From the NCBI RefSeq assembly GCF_000003815.2, contig NC_049979.1, positions 34,441,738-34,505,737 on the forward strand: DNA of 64,000 bases. The letters are read 5' to 3'. Under the pieces are notes generated by a model. It did not search any database and was not told the DNA's origin. It saw nothing but the letters and a program-made list of their open reading frames with translations. Of the stretch, positions 44,423 through 56,700 are shown one piece after another. The translations under genes were made by a program, and so were the position numbers. This stretch comes from Branchiostoma floridae (Eukaryota; Chordata; Leptocardii; Amphioxiformes; Branchiostomatidae). Position 1 is the first letter of the stretch, and the number at the start of each line of letters is the position of its first letter.

Positions 44423-45457
44423 AGTAATAAGTTTAATGACAACTGAGTTCTTCATAATGTCAGAATACAGAGCATCTTCCCATTTAACTGTCACCAGTAA
44501 TTTACTCTTGCTTGAGACTTGCCAAAAGCATCTTACATGAAAGAAGCACTACCATAAAGACTGTTATTTCTAATGGTGATACATGATATTTTCTAATGAT
44601 GATAAATTCAGGAAGTAAAAAAAGTGCAAATACTGCTTCACAATGTAAAATAAAGTAAGTACAATAACTTTTATCTGAAGGCTGTACCTCTTCTGGGATA
44701 TTATAAAGCTAAGTACAATGTTACATAGTATCTTTTTAATGGCTTTGAACTGTGAACACATATATGGAACATTTATCATCATAGTAAGTATATCTTTATT
44801 TTCTATAACTAGTGGCAATCAGCAAATTATAATATGCATGATGCATAATGATCAGCAGTCAATCAATCTTTCCTACAATACAAACAATATTTTTGAACTT
44901 TTACAAAACACAAACATCTTTTTTATACATGGTGATTACATGTAACATCAAGGGATTGTTTTTGATATTTACTTTGCTACAATTATTGTGTTCAATGGAT
45001 TGCACTTAACACAGGATATTGACACTTAGCTATTGACTATTGTTCTTTATCAGACTTATTTGAACAATGCAGTAGCAAGTAGTGCTTAAACAATCACAAT
45101 TCACAACAAAATCAGACAATGTTTATAATAGTTCAGCTATTAATACATGTGTACCAACATTAAATATCAGGGCTTGAACATTTCCATTTGGGGTTCAATA
45201 TGCTTTTAATGCCTGTATACTTAAGAGCTTGCTAAATTGCAAATTTCTCTTAATACAAGTAAAAATAATGATACTAAACAAAATAATAATGATAAAAAAA
45301 AGTGCTTTACCTACAAAACTATAGTAGAAACTAGAATGAATCTCTTTGGTCAAAAACCAACCTCTTGGCTATGATATGCAATTGTAATGCAAAACACAAC
45401 CATACTATAACGACACTTTCCACTTTTGAAGTAGTACAGCTGTATAATATATGTACT
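44423..45457 (-). other. Downstream region of OXSR1, probable 3' UTR
   Basis: AT-rich. On the minus strand an AATAAA lies near 44795, about 660 bases after the OXSR1 stop, and could be the poly(A) signal. No other gene is seen. Confidence 0.35.
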
Positions 45458-47134
45458 TCACTTGTCTGATAGTGTGAGCTGAGCAAAGCCTACCAAAGCC
45501 TTATCATCAGGGACCTCATTGGGGTAACAGCCGGAGCTGAGGGCAAACGTGACGCTTTTGTTGTTAGCGGGGTTATCCACTATCTTCTGCAGATTAGCCG
45601 CAACGACCACGTAATCTCTACCGTCCACTAGACCTGCCGCGACCAACTCGTGCGACACGCCGTCTGGGGTGTCCTTTCCTGGTATGAACGGGAAACGGAT
45701 GTCTTTCAGTTCCTTGTTCGTGTCCCTTAGGCGGAGGACTAAGTTTTGCGCCGGTTGTAGCTGCACTGGAGCAGGCTGCTGGGCTATGGGGACTGAGCCG
45801 GGTGGTGGATACATGATGCCCCCTTGCATCTGCTGCTGGTATAGCATCTGCTGTTGTTGCTGGTGGGCTAACATCATTTGCTGTTCTTGTGTCAACTGTT
45901 GGCCTTGTTGGAATGCCAGGGGTACAGGCTGGGGTTGTGTGTTGACTGGGGGCTGTGCCTGGTTGGCAGGGGGAGCGTCCGCGGACTTGACGGCTGGGGC
46001 AGACTGCGCGTTTGCGACCTCTTCGGGCTCGTCGTATCCCGTGGGATTCTTCACGCGAGGGGATTTGGACGCGGCGGCAACCTTCCCCTCCTCGCTTTCC
46101 TCGTCCATCTCCTCGTCGGACCACTCCCACTGCCCGTCGGCCGTCTTGTGAAGCCGCCCGCTCGACCCGGGCACGCGCTTCACCTTCTGGGAGCGCGACT
46201 CCAGGCCAGGCCCGCCCCTAATCAACACTTCCACCAGGTGCTCCTTCCCCTTGGCCTTCTTGAAGAACGGGCTCTTGAGCAGCTCCGTGGCGTTCGGTCG
46301 CTGCGCCGGATCCTTCTGCAGACAGGCCGAGACGAGCTTCCTGAACGACTTCCCGTACTTCTTGTACTGATCTTTCTCCTCCGCGCCCGTGTCCAGACTC
46401 GGAGGGTCGTTCTGTAAGGTCAGCATCAAGACCTTCATCGGCGGGTACTTGTGGTACGGCGCAGTCCCCGTGGCTAGCTCTATCGCCACGATCCCGAAAC
46501 TCCAGATGTCGGCCTTGAAGTCGTAGCCTCCCTCCGACTGTTCCATGACCTCGGGCGCCATCCAACATGGCGTCCCCACGAACGTTCGCCGCACCTTCTC
46601 CCGCGCCATGTCGCCGCCGACAGCCAGCCAACCGCTGACTCCGAAATCTGCCAGCTGCACAGTGCCATCGTTTCCAAGAAGGATGTTACCAGCTTTTAGA
46701 TCCCTGTGGATTTGCCCATTGTTGTGCAGGTATTCCAACCCCTTCAGCACCTCTCTCAGCACAGTGGCAATGCTGGTTTCATCCAAAACGCCGTGCTGAC
46801 AGTCCATTTGGGCCTTGCGATGTTTAATGATATCCAACAGGGAACCGCCAGACAGAAGCTTCAGCACTAACCACAGCTCCTCCTTCACAACGAACGACGT
46901 GTAGAAGTTGACCACGTTCGGATGGTTACACTGCCGCATGGCTTGTATCTCCTTGTGTAGCTCTTCCATACTGGTGTTCGCCTTGTCCAGGTTGATTCGT
47001 TTGATGGCACACGGTTCGTTCCTGGGTTTACAGGACGCCACCTGAACCACGGAGGTTGCCCCGCTTCCTATGACTTCTTTCAGCTCATACTCGTCCTTAG
47101 AATTTGGCCACTGCTGTGACTGTTCGGACGCCAT
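45458..47134 (-). CDS. OXSR1: STE20-family kinase OXSR1/SPAK, WNK effector
   Basis: A 558-residue intact, intronless frame. The kinase domain (about 16-292) has GSGATSVV (23-30), Lys45, HRDLKAGN with Asp145, DFG (163-165) and the T-loop RRTFVGT with Thr184, the site phosphorylated by WNK kinases. The S-motif [12 protein letters not shown] (about 320-331) is followed by [15 protein letters not shown] Gln/Pro-rich linker with QQQQQ and MQGG runs to about 458. The last 100 residues ([19 protein letters not shown]... to TLSDK) are the conserved CCT/PASK docking domain, which binds RFxV/I motifs in WNKs and in Na-K-Cl cotransporters. Known role: cytosolic kinase controlling SLC12 cotransporters and cell volume. 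It is divergent from and adjacent to WDR81. Vertebrate OXSR1 and STK39 have many introns, so the single exon is notable. The ancestor of both vertebrate paralogues is likely; the symbol follows the closer overall match. Confidence 0.95.
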   Translation of the reverse strand: MASEQSQQWPNSKDEYELKEVIGSGATSVVQVASCKPRNEPCAIKRINLDKANTSMEELHKEIQAMRQCNHPNVVNFYTSFVVKEELWLVLKLLSGGSLLDIIKHRKAQMDCQHGVLDETSIATVLREVLKGLEYLHNNGQIHRDLKAGNILLGNDGTVQLADFGVSGWLAVGGDMAREKVRRTFVGTPCWMAPEVMEQSEGGYDFKADIWSFGIVAIELATGTAPYHKYPPMKVLMLTLQNDPPSLDTGAEEKDQYKKYGKSFRKLVSACLQKDPAQRPNATELLKSPFFKKAKGKEHLVEVLIRGGPGLESRSQKVKRVPGSSGRLHKTADGQWEWSDEEMDEESEEGKVAAASKSPRVKNPTGYDEPEEVANAQSAPAVKSADAPPANQAQPPVNTQPQPVPLAFQQGQQLTQEQQMMLAHQQQQQMLYQQQMQGGIMYPPPGSVPIAQQPAPVQLQPAQNLVLRLRDTNKELKDIRFPFIPGKDTPDGVSHELVAAGLVDGRDYVVVAANLQKIVDNPANNKSVTFALSSGCYPNEVPDDKALVGFAQLTLSDK

Positions 47135-47772
47135 GTTGGTTAGGGAAGGAGAGTGGGGTTAGTGCCTTACAGGGGCTATTACATATACTCCGTCGAGGGG
47201 GATACGCGCGGCGCTGAACTCCGCGGACATTTCAAACGATAAAATTTGTCTCTGACATAATTTCTGCGATCTAGAGCACGACACTAAAGTGGGCATTAGC
47301 TAAGAAATCTCAGCTTGTTCCCAATGTTCATTTTTCACCGAGGGTTTCAATGGGCTATGATAATTTCTGTAACAATTTCTGGCACATACCATTATTTGTT
47401 AGGGATTTGCAGGCTGATTTCAATATTTTGTTCAGCTTTCTACCCTGCTTGATTGCAAAAGACTGCGCCCCAACAGCTAGAAATAGGGGCGTCGTAAAAC
47501 AACAACCTTGTCGAAGTATGTTTGTTTTCTTATCTTAGAAAGAACGCGAAACATGTGAGAAGAACTTCACGCAGCGGTGCGTACTTCAAGGGTGCACTTT
47601 CATCACTATCTGCTAGGCGGCGCACTTAGACCTTTGTCAGAAGGAAAACATGGCGGCCTCCGGTTGAAAAACTGAGCGACAGAGAATCTCGTGATACCTT
47701 TTGACGGTATCTTTCAGTTCTGGAAGCTCGGAGTTACGTGCAATAATCTACACCGCCTTGGCATGAACGAAG
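47135..47772. promoter_or_regulatory. Candidate bidirectional promoter between OXSR1 and WDR81
   Basis: Only about 640 bp separates the two divergent start codons. The segment contains GC-rich patches and AACATGGCGGCC at 47648-47659, a good YY1 core near the WDR81 side, as is common just at or after TATA-less transcription starts. No TATA box is evident next to either gene. Shared regulation is inference from spacing. Confidence 0.55.
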
Positions 47773-50700
47773 ATGTCTTTAGAACAAACGGAAGGAGACT
47801 TGAAGATCGCCAGGAGCCAGCTTAGGCAACGCGACGCTCGGACAGTGGATGCACTGGTACGTACGGTGATAATAAAATCATTTTGCTGTCTTCAAATTTA
47901 TAGATTTCTTCGGCCTTGAAGGACCAAAATTTAGCTGTATACTTCGTACCATGATAACACGTACTGCCATATAATTTGTTATAACCGTTAATGCATTTGT
48001 AAAGCAGACGAAACTTATGCTAGAGGAACATTATCCCGGAACAGGAACTGATTTATTACATGATGTATATGTGAGTTCGACGACCTCAAACCTTACCCAA
48101 ACAGTCATTGTGACAGTCTCATAAAGTCATATTTTAGGAGATTTAGAAAGTATGTCCTAATTTGCATAATTCATATATGGTGGTGTTAACCCCAACCCAA
48201 GTGCCGTATGTCACAAATATGACATCCCTGTCATTTACCTCTAATATGTTATCAAAGTTGCTTTCACCTATGCAAATATTTGTTTTTCAATGGATATGCA
48301 AATAGATAAGGACTCATCTTCTGTATATAGGGGCCTCAATGCCCCCTTCATATTCATCTGTTTTAATTCTAATATTTCTATATGATTTGTAGCAGGACTG
48401 GCCTGTAAAATAACGTAGAACGTAATTGGTGCATTATGCGGAAAGTGTATTGGATTGATTTATTTCTACAAAATATATAGTTGATTTAGGGTAAAACGTA
48501 ACCAATGAATTATTCATTAAGCATAAGCAAACTAGTTGACATTGCCAAATTTAGCATGCTTTGTTGGAATGCCGTTCAGGCCCCTCATACCCCAAGTACT
48601 AGTATGAAAGTCCAGTGATAAAGTAATGAAGCATTTCCCATTGATTATGCATCATCATTGATTCTGCAAATTATCTTTAAAAATTGACACTGCTTGCATA
48701 CAGTACTGATGTTCTTGTTAGCTTTTTTCTTCCTCTATCATATGTGTGTATGTATCAAAGACTATCACTATGTCAAAGAAGACTCCGATATCCTATGTTC
48801 TATCTACCTGAATAATGTTTGCAAGAGAATTTGGAGCCTGAACAAGCTGTCATGCAAGGACATGCATACATTTTTCAGGTTCACGAGCAATGGCTGTCCA
48901 CCGTCATCAAACAGAGGTGCCTGCCCAGAAAATGTGCCCGTCCCCAGCACCTCTCCAAGTCAGAGCAGGCACTCTTACTGCAGCCATCCACAAAGAAGGT
49001 GCCAGCCCAGTGGAGACGAATTAGCATATCCACCATCGCAAAGACAACTGAGCCTCAAAGGTATGTACAGGACATACATTTATGCCATATCTGGGCCATG
49101 GTGGTGTTTAATATAGGAATCGTACACTGGTCCATATTTTACAGTATTCCTCAGGCTTATTTAGTCCTGTGTCACACAGGCTGCCATAGAATCAAAGTAC
49201 ATAATTCAAAAATTATTTGCGCATATGGGCACCATGTAGTCCGCTGTCTAATTCGAATACAGACTGTACCATAGTTTGACATCAAAACTATTGTTCGTAG
49301 TCTCAGGAAAAGTCAGCTAAGAATACACAAATGTACCTATGGTGACATATTGTGAGTTGGAATAGAAGTTCAAATTTATGTGAATTATACATTGTATAGT
49401 TATAAAGCTAAAGGCCTCATACAAAAAGGCATTATGTAAAATAGTCCATGGTCAGATGTTGTGGTCAGTTGTACCTCCATCTCTTGACCCAGAGTGCCTG
49501 TTGTCGACCCCCTGTGGGACGTTATCCGGCCGTCCCAGGGCTTCAGCCAGACCATGCAGTGTGTGAGCGCACAGAACTACAGGGACATGTGGCAGCAGGC
49601 CTGTCACAAGTACGGCACCAGTACTCACAGACAGGAAGGACTCACACTCACAGCACAGGTAAGTACAGCACCAACCCTCACCAACTAGGACTCATACTCA
49701 CATTGACAGCTCAGGTCAGACACATACAGACTTATACATTGGAAATACATGCTCACCGTTTCAAGGTAGAGAGGTAATCACGAAAAAAACAAAATAGAAC
49801 CACTGCAAACATTTCAAGATTATGGTATCTCAAAAATCATCCTTAATAGTAAAATGTATACCAACTCAGCTTCCTCATTGTAGCTCATTTTTATGATGCA
49901 AGAAGAGGTCGATAAGGCCATTATACGGATATCATCAGCACGCACATTCAAAGAATAGAAAACTTTTGAACCATATACTGTGAATCGTACAAAGCAGCTG
50001 CAAAATGAATGAGCAAATATATGTAGTAGATTGCCAAAAACATATCGGAAAACGTATACTATTGTCATAGAATGTCACCGTCAATTCCAAGGTCAATGAA
50101 GAAGATATGACTATATGGTAAAACTTCTATTCACATGTCTGCATCAGTTTTGGGGTCAGAGAGGATGCCGTCCATAAGGACCATATAATCAAATCAACAT
50201 GACCCAGTGCAATTATAGCCGATTATATCCTCAACAAGTTACCAACGTTCTGTTTGCCACTTCTTTCTGCAGGAGTTTAACAAGGAGACGCAGGCACTGT
50301 TGGAACAGCTTTACTGCTGTCCAGTGGTCAGCACTGACAGGGACAGCGACAGAGACCAGGAGAGGGAACCCGCCGACGCAGCTGTTCCCAGGTGCTCCAA
50401 CCTGCAGGTGGTCCTGGGCATGTTCGAGTCCCCGACGGCCTTCTACCTGATCCAGCCATACCTGGAGCACACCGTGGCGGACTGCGTCGTGTTCAGCCCC
50501 GCCATGTTTGCCAACTCGTACGCCAAACAGCTGTTTGTGCTGTACCAGATCCTGCATGCTGTCCTCAGCTGTCACGACCTTGGTGTGCTGTGCGGCGAGC
50601 TGTCTCTCCAGGATCTTGCGTTGGACGGCAAGCTGTGGGTCCGACTGCCGGCGCCCGACTGCCGGAGAAGGATAGCAAAGGCGGGCAACGTTGTCAAAAA

Positions 50701-53700
50701 TAACCATGTAACAACGACAAAGGACCTGACATGGGAGGAGTCAGAACTGAGGAGCCTGACGCACAAGTGGGTACACAGACGCTTGTCGAATTTCGACTAC
50801 CTCATGGTTCTGAACAGGTTCGCGGGACGGAGGATGTGCGACCCTAACCACCACCCGGTCCTCCCGTGGATCATGGACTTCACCCAACCGCAGGGCGGGT
50901 GGCGGGACCTTACCAGGTCAAAGTTCAGGCTGAACAAGGGCGACCACCAGTTGGACCTCATGTACGAGTCCGACAATGTTGTGCCGTCCGTCAGCCATGA
51001 TGTTGGTTCCCACGCGCATGTACCGCACCACATCACGGACGTGCTGTCGGACATCACGTATTACGTGTACAAGGCGCGCAGGATGCCGAAGACCGTGCTG
51101 TGTACCAACGTGAGGAGTAACTGGGTCCCGGAGGAGTACCCCATGAGCATGCAGAGGATCTACGAGTGGTCGCCCGACGAGTGCATCCCAGAGTTCTTCT
51201 CTGATCCCACCATCTTCCAGTCCCTCCACACGGACCTTCCGGACTTAGAGGTGATAGAAAAAGACTAAATAAATAGATAAACAAGGAAGATATAAATGTA
51301 TGGAAATGGTTTAGCAAGAGTTGATTCACTAACTTTGTGACTAGAAGCTAACCTTAGCATCCAGAAAGAAGAGAAAAGCTTGTCTGTGTTGCCTTGGTAG
51401 AATCTATTTTGGAGTATAATAATAAGACCTAATAATTAATTGTAATTGCCAACACATAAAAATCAGAGATCTAACTCGCATTTTCGACTGTACAGCACCT
51501 TTAAAACTTCAAACTTACCCAATGTTTTGAGATCCGTATGTGTGCATACAGTCAAACCCATAGAAGTGGCTGCCTCTACAAAAGGGCCATATGATCTCTT
51601 TAGGTCAATATATCTGTTGGTCATTGGTGGTCCCCTAGATAATTGTTCTCAATGATAGAAAAAATCAATCCTGCTTATAGTGACCACCCAAGGTTGGACA
51701 AGTTTTCTCAAATTGACTTGTCCTATCGGGCAAGTACTTGAAAAATTTACTTGCCCGAACCAACTTTTCACTTGCCCGAAATTTAAATGACATTTTTCTA
51801 CGTATTTTCATGGCCTTTAATGGAATTCTTGTTATTGGCTCTATTTTCTGTGTTAACCAATGCTTGATGACTGCCATGACTGTGAAAAGTCAAAATCTCA
51901 CTCAGTCAATGGCGAAAAGCTAACTTGCCCGATAGGGCAAGTGGGGAAGGACATACACTTGCCCGATTGGCATTTTCACTTGCCCGGGACAATAGGGCTA
52001 GTGGACTTTTCCAACCCTGCCACCTGCCCACATATATTAGATTTTATTGGTCCCCTGAGTGGTCTTCTTGGGTGGGTTTGACTGTGAACCACTGTTGACT
52101 ATTCTCCAAGCATATGATACCGTCAGGGAAGTCAGGGAGGCTAGTAGGCTGCCACTACTAGTCCCACTGTAACCTCTGCCTGGAGAATAAGTGTTGACTA
52201 TGATGTTCTCTGCAGGTGCCATCTTGGTGCAGCTCACCACAGGATTTTGTAGAGAAACACCGCGCTGCGTTAGAGAGCGAGTTCATCTCACTGAGGATCC
52301 ACCATTGGATAGATCTGACGTTTGGGTACAAGGTAGGAAACTTTGTACTGTTTGTTTGTTTTTTCATTGTGCACAGCATTTGTTAGCATATGTTGTATGG
52401 TTGTCATGCTATCACAAACTCACAGCATTATAAAAGGAAGTTTAAGTAGAATTTCTGTGGCAGCAGAACATAAAATATTCTGGTCCTCTGGATAAGAAAA
52501 TCTTTGTGCCATTATCATTAAGATGGACAATTTAGCACATTGTTTAATTTTCATGACATTCATGAACACTGCAAATACAATCCACACTGTGGTTCCCCCA
52601 TTTCTAATGGTACCAATAAATGCACCCAAGGAAAAGGTAAAAAATCTGACAGCTTTTTTTATATGAGTTTTTATGATACAATTATTGTGCACTTGCATGC
52701 TCTGACTATTGTTATCCAATGCCATAGAGTACATATATAGAGTACATATAGATATGTATAGACTTACCTTAGACCTTAGATCCTCCCGCAACACTCTTCA
52801 GTGTTGTATTGGTCATCAATAATGTAAATGCAGTTAGGTTCGCGGGGATTTAATTAGGTGGTAGCGGTAAGATGGAGTGTTCGCGTTGTTTTTGACTTCG
52901 TGCACCATCCTGCAAACCTAGAAAGGTTAAATGCAGGAGAATGCAGGAGAAAACAGAAGGAACATGTTCAAGGTGGTCTTGTCAGTCTGCAGTGAAGTAA
53001 CCACCGCAAAAAACACAGACGTAAAACTACCGCAAAGGTTTACAGACAAAGAAATGGTCTTAGATATTGACTTTTTTCTGAACATTTTCTTAATCTTACA
53101 CTGAGTACCCCTCATAGACAAAATTAAGATGCTACTGCAGAATTCAGATGTTCTGGAAAAAGTTGACCACTTGTGTTTCTGACCCAGCTGTCAGGCAAAG
53201 ATGCGGTGAAGGCGAAGAACGTGTGCTTCCACCTGGTGGACAACCACACGCGCCCTGTGAACCACGGCATGGTGCAGCTGTTCCACACGCCGCACCCGCT
53301 CAGGAAGTGTGGCGCCAACAGCTTCACCTGGGAGCCTCCGCCGGTACTGCAGCTGGGCAGGGCAAATGGCAGGAGTACTGAGGTGGAGCAGGCAAAGGTA
53401 TGGATGTTAACATTAGAACAAGGGGGCCCCCTGGGAACTGTTACCGGTACTGCAGCAGGGCTGGGCAGGGCGAATATCAGGAGTACTGAAGTGGTGCAGG
53501 CAAAGGTATGGAGGTTGAAGACAGAACAAGGGGGACCCCTGGGAACTGGCACCAGTACTGTAGCTATGAAACTCCTTACATCTACTTGTACTACATGTAT
53601 TTCATTAAGTATCTTAATCATCTTAACACAAGACAAAGTATTCTTTATATGCCTTTCAAGAAGATGTGAAAGAACAGAAATGTATAGTTTATATATTCTG

Positions 53701-56700
53701 TATGTTAAGTCATTTGTTGTAAAACTTTCCTAACAACTTATATTTGAGATTTTTTTGATGGGGGGACTCAGCCTTTATTTTCATACACTCCTCAATTTTG
53801 CAGTGGTTGTCATCCATATAACCAAATCAGTTTGGTCTTTTTAAAAATGTATAACAAAACATGTAACAAAATGTTATATGTGTGTCTTTGTTGTTGACAG
53901 ATGGTGCTTGAGGAAGACAGTGACAGTTTAACAGAGAGCGGGAGGTTGGACGTGGTGGAACCAGATGTGTTCTACCCTGATACAGATTCCATAGTGATGC
54001 AGGGAGACAGTTTCTATGGCAACCAAGAGACTGACACACAGACAGACGGCTATGCGGCTTTGAAATCAGCATTACAGGTTGGTGAAAGTGATATCAAACC
54101 AGTTTAGCTTAAAAGAAAATTACGTTTTCTCTGGTTGTAGCAGGAAAATTCCCCTGGCTCTTTTCAATGAGCATACTGGACCACAGGTTAATATTCTGTC
54201 CTAAGGACTGCTAAGCTTTTTGGTGAGCAACTATGGCTGAATTTAAACTCCTGAATTATTGGTCCAAAGGCGGGGTTGCTTACCACTTGCCTACACAATA
54301 CTATAACACTTAACGGTGCACACACCAGTTATTCTGCAACAGGAGCCGGTAGTACCGATAGTGCACAGAAAAATAGTGACAAAAGGGTTTCAAGCCAGGG
54401 TCCTTGAGTACACATTTCTCAGAATCACATGGTTGAAAAATGTGTGTTTTTTTAATGAAAATTGACTTGGGGGAATGCCCTCTAAAAACCTATGTCAACA
54501 AATCAGTGAAAACAGCTTTTTGTTTGTAACTACAAAAATCAAGTCGGTCTTGTTCTGTTACATGTAGTAAAACTACTCAACTTTCTGTATGTTTCAACTT
54601 TGAGCATCTAGAAAATTATGTTAAATCATATACTATTTATAGGTCATGTTTCTTTCCAACTGACTTGTCATGCCTGTTTCAGGTATTTGGTGAGACCTAT
54701 GACAGACCAGTAAATACTGGAACTGAGGAGCCCAGTTCTCTGGAGAAAGACAAGAAGAGTGGGAGGGGGAGACCTTTCTTCAGCAGGTACCAAGTTATTC
54801 AAGGTTGCACATGATGTAGGAATAACTGTTTTGGTAGTAAGAATGGGTTAAAGTGATTTTAATTTGCAAGTACATTGTAGTTACCATTGGAAATAGGGTG
54901 GAGGGGGGCTTAACCATCCCAGCAATCATCGCAATACACACATCCTACAATTATACACATACAGTTGACTCTCAACAAGTATGTGCTGCTGTCATGTTGT
55001 AACAGTTGGTGCAAAGTCATAGGCAACATGACAAGTCCATATGTTTGTTGGTGACAGTCAGCCATTTGGGATGTGTATTGTGTGCTGTGTATTGCAATGA
55101 TTGTATGGGCTGCATAATTATGCATATATATTAACAATTTTGAGTGTACTAATTTAGTACACTCAAAATTGTTCAGACAACACAGTATATAACAATTATA
55201 CAGATTACATTAATTTTGTACATGATTTAAGTGCTAATAAAAGAACAACATAATGTAAAAAAAAAAACATAAATATATAATTTTTATCCTAATATGGTTA
55301 CATAGTATATAATATTACATGCACCAAGAAAACATACACAAAGCAAATTTTTCATATCTTGTCTATAGAACTAGAACAGAAACGGAGCATACCAAGTCTG
55401 AGACCCGACCGGAGGAGGCGCCCATCAGGCTGCCCGAGGGGTTCAACCCGCTGGCCGCCCTGGTGCAGGTGGAGAGTGAGCTCAAGTTCATGGCCACTGG
55501 TGCACAACATGGCCAACACAATCAGGTAATGAACAAAGAAACTCTTTTTTTTCACAACCACAAATTGTTTTGGTGACCCTCTTCTGTCACCTTCTTCAGG
55601 GCAATTACATACAATACTGCAGTGCGATGTGAACTGGTCAGAATTACCTCGAGGAAGGTTACAGACGGTCACTGAAACATCGGTGAAAATAAAGTTGTGG
55701 TTGTGTAAAAAGAGTCTTTTTACTCAGTGATATTTAACCAATCTGATGAAACTATTCACAGGTCAATCAGGTATAGTAATGTTAAAGTGATATCCATGCA
55801 TTCAGGGTAAGTGCAAAGGGCATACTTTTAAAGTCTATTAGATACATTACAATATTATTGCTTTTGACTGATAATGGCCAGGTGGCAAAATGGTCTTGTG
55901 GTTTGTATTACACACACATTAAACTGCATGCCTTATGGTGTGACATACCAGGTTTTTACTGCTGAATAGTACAAGCTGCATATTCGGACCGATTGATTTC
56001 ATCCATTCACATTGAGATGGATCCCTACTCTATTAAAAAACTGTGGTTGATTCTTAAAAGTGGGTCAGGTGTGACTCTCCTAAAAAAACGTCAAACCTTT
56101 AAGTCCAGTCTTATGCAGTGTGTTACGGGTGAAGGCATAGTCTGGACATTTTTCCTCTGTCATTGACCAACATCCATCTTATATATGTTCTCATTTTGGT
56201 GTCAGTAGTAGCACCAAAGGTGATTGTCTTCCCTGTCCCACAGGTGAGCAGCAGTGACCAGTCAGTGTCGGGTGAGGAGGAGGAGGATGAGAGTACCATC
56301 TCCACCCATCTCCTGACCCAGGACATCACTGCTGTGGGCTGTCTGGTGGCAGAACTGATGTTGGGCAGTAAGCTGGGAGTCCTCAGCCCTCAGGCCAACC
56401 TGCAGGAGAGGGTCAACAACATCAGGAAACATGTGCTAGAATTACCCCGGTACTAGACTTTGATGTGCTTTTGATGTGCTTGGGCAATAGGTGCAATGTA
56501 CAAGATGAGTAATGCCCCTTTCACGTATAGCTGACTGTGGCCTTCTGACCATCTCCAGACCATGGTTCGGGGTTACTGTAAATGCAAAAAATAGTAACGG
56601 TTTTATGTTAAACTTTGCTGTTTTTGCAGGGACTTCTTCACCACAAACTCACACATGTATGCACTATACATGTATATTTAATGCATATTGTACATGCATA

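Noticed and set aside
45618-46800. Several antisense and shifted frames up to 179 codons over OXSR1
   Set aside because: They are shadows of a GC-rich conserved kinase and have no family similarity.
48694-49116. A 140-codon protein overlapping WDR81 exon 2
   Set aside because: It is in another frame; the 48879-49060 exon fits the WDR81 N-terminus and both splice sites.
51251-51268. WDR81 ending at VIEKD after LHTDLPDLE
   Set aside because: The donor GTGATAG at 51251 and the next exon [15 protein letters not shown] continue the conserved WDR81 sequence.
53173-53733. A separate 186-codon gene
   Set aside because: It is WDR81 exon 6 read through the duplicated donor into intron.
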